A DNA stretch of 38,009 nt from Actinomadura hibisca NBRC 15177 (GTDB taxonomy: Bacteria > Actinomycetota > Actinomycetes > Streptosporangiales > Streptosporangiaceae). Below are positions 31,962 to 38,009 of the stretch, in pieces; positions within the stretch are counted from its first letter, which is position 1, and the number at the start of each line of letters is the position of its first letter. Location: positions 1 to 38,009 of the forward strand of contig NZ_BCRO01000009.1 of the NCBI RefSeq assembly GCF_001552635.1, read 5' to 3'. The position numbers were made by a program, and so were the translations under genes. The notes under the pieces were generated by a model, which searched no databases, was not told the DNA's origin, and saw only the letters and a program-made list of their open reading frames with translations.

Positions 31962-32309
31962 GTGTTCGACGACGTCACGACCAGCGCCCTGCGGGTCGGG
32001 CTGACGGGGCTGGCCCAGCGGCAGCGGGTGACCGCCGACAACATCGCCAATGTCGAGACCCCGGGCTTCCTCGCCGGCCGCGTCGAGTTCGAGGACGCCC
32101 TGAGCAAGAGCCTCGGCGACGGCGACCCCGGCGCGGCGCAGCCCACCGTGGCGCGCTCGCTGGAGCCCACCCGGACCAACGGCAACAACGTCAACCTCGA
32201 CCACGAGACGTTGACCCAGATGGACACCGGCCTGCGCTACCAGGCCCTGCTGCGCGCCATGGACGCCAAGTTCGGCCAGCTGCGCGACGTGATCAAGGGA
32301 GGGGCCTGA
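31962..32309 (+). CDS. flgB: Flagellar basal-body rod protein FlgB
   Basis: A 115-residue proximal-rod protein, exported by the flagellar type III system to build the rod across the periplasm or wall. The N-terminal rod motif '[16 protein letters not shown]' and the C-terminal helix (about 88-112, '[19 protein letters not shown]') are both clear. The GTG start has CGGAG seven bases upstream. It is the first gene of a canonical flgBC-fliEFGHIJ operon; flgC starts two bases after its stop. Confidence 0.95.
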   Translation: MFDDVTTSALRVGLTGLAQRQRVTADNIANVETPGFLAGRVEFEDALSKSLGDGDPGAAQPTVARSLEPTRTNGNNVNLDHETLTQMDTGLRYQALLRAMDAKFGQLRDVIKGGA

Positions 32310-32311
32310 CC

Positions 32312-32719
32312 ATGGCCATGTTCGGAGCGCTCGGCATCGCCGGCACCGGCGTGACGGTGTACCGCAAGTGGCTGGACGCGGTGTCGGACAACATCGCCAA
32401 CGTCAACAACGCGTCCCCCACCAGCGGGAACGCCTTCCAGGCCCGCTACGTGCGCGCGCAGGCCGTCGACTACGGCACCGGCAACGGCGGCGTCCAGGTC
32501 GCCGGGATCACCCTCGGCAGCGCCGAGGGGCGGCTCGTCCACGAGCCGGACAACCCCTTGGCCGACGCCGACGGGTACGTGCGCTACCCCGACATCGACC
32601 TCGGCGCCCAGATGGGCGAACTGATCATGGCCCAGCGGTCCTACCAGGCCAACCTGTCGGTCGCGAGCCGCGCCGTCGACGCCTACCAGGCCGCCCTTCA
32701 GCTCGGGAGGAACGTGTGA
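32312..32719 (+). CDS. flgC: Flagellar basal-body rod protein FlgC
   Basis: A 135-residue rod protein next to FlgB in the proximal rod. Its rod-family signature is '[10 protein letters not shown]' near residue 30, and the C-terminal flagellar domain includes '[20 protein letters not shown]' and [24 protein letters not shown] 32312 has GGAGGGG upstream; a second ATG two codons on is possible. The stop overlaps the fliE start as GTGA. Confidence 0.96.
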   Translation: MAMFGALGIAGTGVTVYRKWLDAVSDNIANVNNASPTSGNAFQARYVRAQAVDYGTGNGGVQVAGITLGSAEGRLVHEPDNPLADADGYVRYPDIDLGAQMGELIMAQRSYQANLSVASRAVDAYQAALQLGRNV

Positions 32720-33021
32720 CCATCAACGCGATCGGCGCGCTCGGCGCCGTCACCGCCCCGGCCGGGGCGACCGCGGTCGGCGGCACCGCGGCGGCGGGCG
32801 GCGCCGGCTTCGCCGACATGCTCGCCCAAGGACTGGAGGGCCTGCAGGCCACGCAGGCCAAGGCCGACACGCTCGGCGTGCAGGCCGCCACCGGCTCGCT
32901 CACCGACGTGCACGACTACATGATCGCCAGCACCCAGGCCTCGCTCGCCACCCAGCTGACGGTCGCCGTCCGGGACAAGGCCGTCAACGCCTTCAACGAG
33001 ATCATGAGGATGCAGGCCTGA
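32716..33021 (+). CDS. fliE: Flagellar hook-basal body protein FliE
   Basis: A 101-residue FliE, the adaptor that joins the MS ring to the rod and is among the first exported subunits. The Ala/Gly-rich N-terminus leads to the family core '[20 protein letters not shown]', followed by [16 protein letters not shown] at the C-terminus. The GTG at 32716 overlaps the flgC stop and follows GGGAGG. Its stop shares one base with the fliF start (TGATG), implying tight coupling. Confidence 0.95.
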   Translation: MTINAIGALGAVTAPAGATAVGGTAAAGGAGFADMLAQGLEGLQATQAKADTLGVQAATGSLTDVHDYMIASTQASLATQLTVAVRDKAVNAFNEIMRMQA

Positions 33022-34631
33022 TGCAGGAGCGCGCTCTGGCGGCGCTGCGCCGCCTCTGGCAGACCTTCACCGGTTTCAGCACCGGCCAGAAGGCGGTCAC
33101 CATCAGCGTGACCGCCGTGCTGCTGGTCGGCGGCCTGTTCTTCTACCGGTGGGCGTCCCAGCCGTCCTACGGCACGCTGTTCTCCAACCTGTCGAGCACC
33201 GACGCCAGCGCGATCGTCGACAAGCTGTCGGGGGACGGCGTCCCCTACAAGCTGTCCGACGGCGGCCAGACGATCCAGGTGCCGCAGGCGCAGGTGTACG
33301 ACCTGCGCCTGAAGATGAGCGGGGAGGGCCTGCCCAAGCAGGACGACACCGGCTACACCCTGCTGGACAAGCAGGGCATCACCACCTCCGACTTCATGCA
33401 GCACGTCGGCTACCAGCGCGCGCTGGAGGGCGAGCTCGCCACCACGATCAAGTCGATCGAGGGCGTGAGCGCCGCCAGCGTGCACCTCGCGCTGCCGGAG
33501 AAGGACGTGTTCACCGAGGACGCGGCCAAGCCGACCGCGTCGGTGCTGGTGACCACCCAGTCCGGGCAGGCCCTGAGCAACCAGCAGGTGCAGGCCGTGG
33601 TGAACCTGGTCGGCTCCAGCGTCACGGGCATGGACCCCGCCAACGTCACCGTCGCCGACTCCACCGGCAAGGTGTTGTCCTCGGGCCAGAACGGCGACCT
33701 GTCGGCCGCCGGGGACCAGCGCACCCAGCAGACCCAGGCGTTCGAGAACCAGATGGGCTCCTCCATCCAGCAGATGCTGGGCAAGGTGCTCGGCCAGGAC
33801 CACGCGGCCGTCAAGGTCACCGCCGACCTGGACTTCGACAAGACCGAGTCCAAGACCCAGCGCTACGTCAACGACCCGAAGGTCCCGCCGCTGTCGTCCA
33901 CCCGCAAGGAGGAGGCCTACACCGGCGGGGGCACCGCCGTCGGCGGCGTGCTCGGCCCCGACAACATCCAGGTCCCGGCGGGCGGCAACGGCAACGGCAA
34001 CTACAAGTCGGCCACCGAGACCCGCGACAACGCCGTCGGCACCGTCACCGAGACCCGCCAGGCCGCGCCGGGCCAGGTCCGCAAGCTGAACGTGGCCGTC
34101 CTGGTGGACGGCAAGGCCCCCACCGCCGTGCAGACGGCCGAGGTCGAGCAGCTCGTCTCGGCCGCCGCCGGGCTGGACACCAAGCGCGGCGACACGATCC
34201 AGGTGTCGCAGATGCCCTTCGACCAGACCGCCGCCAACCGGACCGCCGCCGAGGCGGCCACCGCCGCCAAGGCCGAGAAGGCCGCCCAGCAGGCGACCAT
34301 GCTCAAGACCGGCGGGGCCATCGCCGGGATCGTCGTCCTGGCGCTGCTCGCCGGGCTGCGGGCCCGCCGCCGGCGCCGCGCGCAGCTCACCCCGGACGAG
34401 ATGGCGCGGCTGGAGGAGATGCAGGCCGCGCTGGACCGCGCGCAGGCCCAGGCGCTGGAGTCCGCCGAGCGCGAGGCGCTCCCGGCCGCCGGCGACGCGC
34501 CCAAGCAGCCCGCCGACTCGTCGGGCGCCGACCGCGAGGCCCTCCGCGGTGAGATCTCGGACATGGTCGAGCGCCAGCCCGAGGAAGTCGCCCAGCTGCT
34601 GCGCGGCTGGCTCGCCGACCGGAGGAGCTGA
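33021..34631 (+). CDS. fliF: Flagellar MS-ring protein FliF
   Basis: FliF of 536 residues forms the membrane/supramembrane ring, the platform for assembling the basal body. TM1 lies at about 22-43 and TM2 at about 431-447. Between them are the YscJ-like ring-building motif (around 'YQRALEGELATTIKSIEGV') and the FliF-specific region. The cytoplasmic C-terminus ends in an acidic helix ('VERQPEEVAQLLRGWLADRR') that binds FliG. The length is normal for the family. ATG 33021 is fixed by the one-base overlap with the fliE stop. Confidence 0.97.
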   Translation: MQERALAALRRLWQTFTGFSTGQKAVTISVTAVLLVGGLFFYRWASQPSYGTLFSNLSSTDASAIVDKLSGDGVPYKLSDGGQTIQVPQAQVYDLRLKMSGEGLPKQDDTGYTLLDKQGITTSDFMQHVGYQRALEGELATTIKSIEGVSAASVHLALPEKDVFTEDAAKPTASVLVTTQSGQALSNQQVQAVVNLVGSSVTGMDPANVTVADSTGKVLSSGQNGDLSAAGDQRTQQTQAFENQMGSSIQQMLGKVLGQDHAAVKVTADLDFDKTESKTQRYVNDPKVPPLSSTRKEEAYTGGGTAVGGVLGPDNIQVPAGGNGNGNYKSATETRDNAVGTVTETRQAAPGQVRKLNVAVLVDGKAPTAVQTAEVEQLVSAAAGLDTKRGDTIQVSQMPFDQTAANRTAAEAATAAKAEKAAQQATMLKTGGAIAGIVVLALLAGLRARRRRRAQLTPDEMARLEEMQAALDRAQAQALESAEREALPAAGDAPKQPADSSGADREALRGEISDMVERQPEEVAQLLRGWLADRRS

Positions 34632-34633
34632 CG

Positions 34634-35647
34634 ATGACCCAGACCGAGGCGATGAGCGGCCTGCGCAAGGCCGCGGTGCTGCTGGTGCAGATGGGCAAGG
34701 AGGACTCGGCCAAGGTCCTGTCCCAGCTGCGCGAGGCGGAGGTCGAGGAGCTGTCGGCCGAGATCGTGCGGCTCGGCGCCGTCCAGCCGGAGACCGCGGG
34801 CGAGGTGCTCACCGAGTTCCGCGACATGGCGACCGCCCACCGGTACGTCGGGCAGGGCGGCATGGACTTCGCGCGCGAGCTGCTGGAGGCCTCCCTCGGC
34901 CGCGAGCGCGCGGGCGAGATCGTCGACCGGCTGTCGGCGTCGCTGGTGGACCTGCCGTTCAGCTTCCTCCAGCGCGCCGACCCGCGCCAGGTGTTGTCGT
35001 TCGTGCAGGACGAGCACCCGCAGCTCATCGCGCTGGTGCTCGCCCACCTGCCCGCGCACCTGGCCTCGCAGATCCTGTCGGGGCTGAGCGCCGGCCTCCA
35101 GGCCGACGTGGCGCACCGCATCGCGGTGATGGACCGGACCTCGCCCGACATCATCCGCCAGGTCGAGGCGCTGCTGGAGCGCAAGCTGTCGTCGGTGCTC
35201 CAGCCGGCCGACCTGTCGGCGGTGGGCGGCCTGCAACCGCTGGTGGACATCATCAACCGTGCCGACCGCGTCACCGAGCGGCTGATCCTGGAGGGCCTGG
35301 AGGGGCGCAGCCCCGAGCTGGCCGAGGAGGTCCGCAGCCGGATGTTCATGTTCGAGGACATCGTGCACCTGGACGACCGCGCGGTGCAGCTGGTGGTGCG
35401 GCAGGTGGAGACCGCCGACCTCGCCACCGCCCTCAAGGGCGTGGCGCAGCCGGTGCTCCAGAAGATCACCAAGAACCTGTCCGAGCGCGGCGCCGAGAAC
35501 CTGGTGGAGGAGATCGAGCTGCTCGGCCCGGTCCGCATCCGCCAGGTCGAGGAGGCCCAGGCCAAGATCGTGCACCAGATCCGGGCGCTGGAGGAATCCG
35601 GCCAGATCGTGGTCCGGCGGGGGGACGAGGATGAGTTCGTCTCCTGA
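34634..35647 (+). CDS. fliG: Flagellar motor switch protein FliG
   Basis: A 337-residue rotor protein of the C-ring that contacts the stator and transmits torque. The N-domain binds FliF; the middle domain has the conserved EHPQ motif ('DEHPQLIALVLAHLP', about residue 127); the C-domain carries the charged torque helix ('EDIVHLDDRAVQLVVRQVE', then TADLATALKG). All are intact, so a working rotor is expected. ATG 34634 starts two bases after the fliF stop with GGAGGAG upstream. The 3' end overlaps fliH by 17 bases. Confidence 0.97.
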   Translation: MTQTEAMSGLRKAAVLLVQMGKEDSAKVLSQLREAEVEELSAEIVRLGAVQPETAGEVLTEFRDMATAHRYVGQGGMDFARELLEASLGRERAGEIVDRLSASLVDLPFSFLQRADPRQVLSFVQDEHPQLIALVLAHLPAHLASQILSGLSAGLQADVAHRIAVMDRTSPDIIRQVEALLERKLSSVLQPADLSAVGGLQPLVDIINRADRVTERLILEGLEGRSPELAEEVRSRMFMFEDIVHLDDRAVQLVVRQVETADLATALKGVAQPVLQKITKNLSERGAENLVEEIELLGPVRIRQVEEAQAKIVHQIRALEESGQIVVRRGDEDEFVS

Positions 35648-36317
35648 GCAGGCGACGGGCATGGGGACGGTCCTGCGCGGCGCGGACGCCGGGCAGATCG
35701 GCCGCGCCACCTTCGGCGCCGACTTCTCCACCGCGTCGAACCTGCCCGCCGGGCTGCTGAACGCCGCCCGCGCCGAGGCGCAGGCCGCCGGTTACGCCGC
35801 GGGCTGGGCCGAGGGCCGCGCGCAGGCGCGGCAGGCGGCCGAGGCCGAGGCCGCCGAGCGCGCCAGGGCCGCCGAGGCCGCCGAGATCGAGCGCGCCGAG
35901 GCCGCCGTGCGGGCCCTGGCGGCGCTCGACGGGGCGGCGCGGCGGCTGGAGGGCCGGGTCGTCCCGACCGCCGCCGAGCTGGAGGACCAGGTCGTGCGGG
36001 CGGCGTTCCAGATCGCCGAGGCGATCGTGGGCCGCGAGCTGGCGACCGCCGCCGACCCCGGCGGCGACGCCCTGGCGCGGGCGCTCGCGCTCGCCCCGGC
36101 GGGCCTGCCGGTGACCGTCCGGCTGCACCCGGCCGACCACGCCGCCCTGACCGGCGGCGACGGCGACGGCCGGGTCGAGATCGGCGGCCGGACTGTGACG
36201 CTCGTCACAGGTGCGGACCTTCAGCCCGGCGACGCGGCTGCCGAGTGTGAAGCGACCGCGATCGACGCCCGGCTGGACAGCGCCCTGGGGCGCGTCAAGG
36301 AGGCACTCGGCCTGTGA
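35631..36317 (+). CDS. fliH: Flagellar export ATPase regulator FliH
   Basis: A 228-residue FliH, which holds the FliI ATPase inactive and docks it to the export gate. A short N-terminal tail leads to an Ala/Glu/Arg-rich coiled coil (about 43-105, including the Gly/Ala-rich 'AGYAAGWAEGRAQA' start) and a C-terminal V-ATPase-E-like domain with 'VRAAFQIAEAIVGREL'. ATG 35631, with GGGGGACGAGG before it, lies inside the end of fliG. The GTG of fliI overlaps its stop (GTGA). Confidence 0.92.
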   Translation: MSSSPEQATGMGTVLRGADAGQIGRATFGADFSTASNLPAGLLNAARAEAQAAGYAAGWAEGRAQARQAAEAEAAERARAAEAAEIERAEAAVRALAALDGAARRLEGRVVPTAAELEDQVVRAAFQIAEAIVGRELATAADPGGDALARALALAPAGLPVTVRLHPADHAALTGGDGDGRVEIGGRTVTLVTGADLQPGDAAAECEATAIDARLDSALGRVKEALGL

Positions 36318-37678
36318 ACCCCCCTTTCGGCTCCGGAACCACCCTCCCGGCGAGCGAGCGCTCCACGGGCGGACTGGACGGCCGGCTGGCGACGGCCCTG
36401 CGCGCCGCGCGCCCGCGCGTCACCGGCCGGGTCACCGCCGTGGTGGGCCTCTCGGTGACCGTGGAGGGCATCGGCGGCGGCGTCGGCGACCTGGTGCTGC
36501 TCGGCGACGGGCCGGACGCCGTGCCCGCCGAGGTGGTCGCCGTCCAGGACGGCCGGCTCGCCTGCCTGCCGCTCGGCGACCTCACCGGCATCGGCGCGGG
36601 CGTCCCGGCATCCGCCGTCGGCGCGGGCCTGCGCGTCCCGGTCGGCGAGCGGCTGCGCGGCCGCGTCCTGGACGGCCTCGGCCGCCCCCTGGACGACGGC
36701 CCGTCGCTGGCGGGCTGCCCGACCGTGCCGGTGGAGGCCGCCGCGCCGCCCGCGCTGCGCCGCCAGCTCATCGGCGAGCCGCTGCCGCTCGGCGTGCGCG
36801 CGCTGGACACCCTGACCACCGCCGGGCGCGGCCAGCGCCTCGGCATCTTCGCGGGCTCGGGCGTCGGCAAGTCCAGCCTGCTGTCGATGATCACCCGCGG
36901 CACCGAGGCGGAGATCACCGTCGTCTGCCTGGTCGGCGAGCGCGGCCGCGAGGTGCGCGAGTTCCTGGAGCACGACCTGGGGCCCGAGGGCCTGGCCCGC
37001 GCCGTGGTGGTCATCGCGACCTCCGACCAGCCGCCGATGGTGCGGCTGCGGGCCTGCTTCGTCGCCACCCGCATCGCCGAGTGGTTCCGCGACACCGGCC
37101 GCGACGTGCTGCTGCTCATGGACAGCCTCACCCGCGCCGCCATGGCGCAGCGCGAGGTCGGCCTGTCGGCGGGGGAGCCGCCCGCCACCCGCGGCTACCC
37201 GCCGTCGGTGTTCGCGATGCTCCCGCGCCTGCTGGAGCGCGCCGGGCCCGGCGAGACCGGCAGCATCACCGGCCTCTACACCGTCCTGGTCGACGGCGAC
37301 GACCACAACGAGCCGATCGCCGACTCCGCCCGCTCCATCCTGGACGGCCACATCGTGCTGGACCGGCGGCTCGCCACCGCCGGGCACTTCCCGACCGTGG
37401 ACGTCCTGGAGTCGGTGTCGCGCGTCGCCAAGGCCGTCACCACGCGCGAGCAGCGCGCCGACGCCACCCGGCTGCGGCGGCTGCTGGCCGCGCACCGCGA
37501 CGTCCGCGAGCTGGTCGAGATCGGCGCCTACGTGCCCGGCACCAACCCCGACGCCGACCTCGCGCGTGCCCTGTGGCCGCGCATCGAGACCTTCCTGTGC
37601 CAGGACATGGACGAGCGCTGCACCGCGGCCGACGCCTGGTCCGGGCTGCGCGACCTGCTCGCCCAAGGAGAGCCGTGA
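36314..37678 (+). CDS. fliI: Flagellum-specific export ATPase FliI
   Basis: A 454-residue ATPase that powers and primes substrate release at the flagellar export gate. The beta-barrel N-domain precedes the F1-like core with Walker A ('GIFAGSGVGKSSLLSM'), Walker B ('VLLLMDSLTRAAMAQREVGL') and the family block 'GEPPATRGYPPSVFAMLPRL'. All catalytic residues are present. GTG 36314 overlaps the fliH stop, and the fliJ GTG overlaps its own stop. Confidence 0.97.
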   Translation: MNPPFGSGTTLPASERSTGGLDGRLATALRAARPRVTGRVTAVVGLSVTVEGIGGGVGDLVLLGDGPDAVPAEVVAVQDGRLACLPLGDLTGIGAGVPASAVGAGLRVPVGERLRGRVLDGLGRPLDDGPSLAGCPTVPVEAAAPPALRRQLIGEPLPLGVRALDTLTTAGRGQRLGIFAGSGVGKSSLLSMITRGTEAEITVVCLVGERGREVREFLEHDLGPEGLARAVVVIATSDQPPMVRLRACFVATRIAEWFRDTGRDVLLLMDSLTRAAMAQREVGLSAGEPPATRGYPPSVFAMLPRLLERAGPGETGSITGLYTVLVDGDDHNEPIADSARSILDGHIVLDRRLATAGHFPTVDVLESVSRVAKAVTTREQRADATRLRRLLAAHRDVRELVEIGAYVPGTNPDADLARALWPRIETFLCQDMDERCTAADAWSGLRDLLAQGEP

Positions 37679-38009
37679 GCCGACGTTTCCGCCTCGCGAC
37701 GGTGCTGCGCGCACGCCGCGCCCAGGAGAACGCCGCCAAGGCGGAGGTGGTGCGCGCCCGCTCCGAGGCCGTCACCACCGCCGAGCACGCCCAGCGCCTG
37801 GACCGGGAGCTGGACGTGCGGGTCGTGCATCCGCTGCCGTCGGAGGCCGCCGCGTTCACCGCCGCGATGGCCGCGCGCAGCGCGTTCGCCGCGCAGCTCG
37901 CGGTCGCCGAGGACCTCGCCGCGCAGGCGCGCGGGCGCACGCAGGCCCGCATGACCGACTGGACGGCCGCCAGCGGCCGCCGCCGCGCCGTCGAGCGGCT
38001 CGGCGAGCG
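37675..38009 (+). CDS. fliJ: Flagellar FliJ protein (partial, cut by window edge)
   Basis: The first ~111 residues of a FliJ-like protein, open to the end of the window. It begins SRRFRLATVLRARRAQE, typical of FliJ, and continues as a long Ala/Arg/Glu-rich coiled coil. FliJ is the stalk-like partner of FliI and helps couple the export gate to the proton gradient. GTG 37675 has AAGGAG upstream and overlaps the fliI stop as GTGA. The C-terminal part lies beyond the edge. Confidence 0.9.
   Translation, partial: MSRRFRLATVLRARRAQENAAKAEVVRARSEAVTTAEHAQRLDRELDVRVVHPLPSEAAAFTAAMAARSAFAAQLAVAEDLAAQARGRTQARMTDWTAASGRRRAVERLGE

Overview
The window is very GC-rich DNA (well above 70% by eye) from a motile actinobacterium. 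GTG and TTG starts are common, genes are packed with ATGA/GTGA stop-start overlaps, and a DUF7455-type zinc-ribbon protein sits beside an actinobacterial-style flagellar cluster. Flagellar genes next to exported peptidoglycan hydrolases fit a lineage with motile spores or zoospores (Thermomonosporaceae/Streptosporangiales or Actinoplanes relatives). That placement is inference. No rRNA, tRNA, CRISPR array, insertion sequence or prophage was seen, and no gene-free stretch exceeds about 250 bases.

Layout. (1) 27-4131, minus: flhA, a degenerate flhF-like gene, a PilZ protein and a small membrane protein form one overlapping operon, the end of a flagellar export block. (2) 4316-10468, minus: a small secreted protein; a MASE1 histidine kinase with its single-domain response regulator; a membrane GGDEF-EAL protein; and a secreted GH73-type glucosaminidase. 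(3) 10696-12551, plus: a cytoplasmic histidine-kinase-like protein with a degraded ATPase domain, overlapped by an OmpR-type regulator. (4) 12616-21286: a giant secreted lectin/DUF11 repeat protein, a sulfotransferase, a second GGDEF-EAL protein, a CBS pair protein and a DUF7455 protein. (5) 21532-29018, minus: a chemoreceptor with a small Cys4 protein, preceded by a tight operon of two receivers, a HEAT protein, a membrane GT2 glycosyltransferase and a histidine kinase. (6) 29232-31766: a 65-residue orphan protein, a secreted nuclease-like/lamin-tail protein and a VanY-like peptidase with a peptidoglycan-binding domain. (7) 31962 to the right edge, plus: flgB-flgC-fliE-fliF-fliG-fliH-fliI-fliJ, with fliJ cut by the edge.

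Regulation and how it fits together. Five intergenic sites match a FliA/WhiG-type (sigma-28 family) promoter, TCAA-like then 15-16 bases then GCCGAT. They lie upstream of flhA, the MASE1 kinase/regulator pair, the chemoreceptor, the VanY-like peptidase (with the nuclease-like gene behind it) and flgB. One alternative sigma factor may therefore switch on the flagellum, its receptor, a dedicated two-component system and wall-remodelling enzymes together. Two cyclic-di-GMP enzymes and a PilZ effector in the flagellar operon suggest a c-di-GMP link to motility. The RR-RR-HEAT-GT2-HK operon looks like a signalling-controlled membrane polysaccharide synthase and is the best candidate here for an undescribed system.
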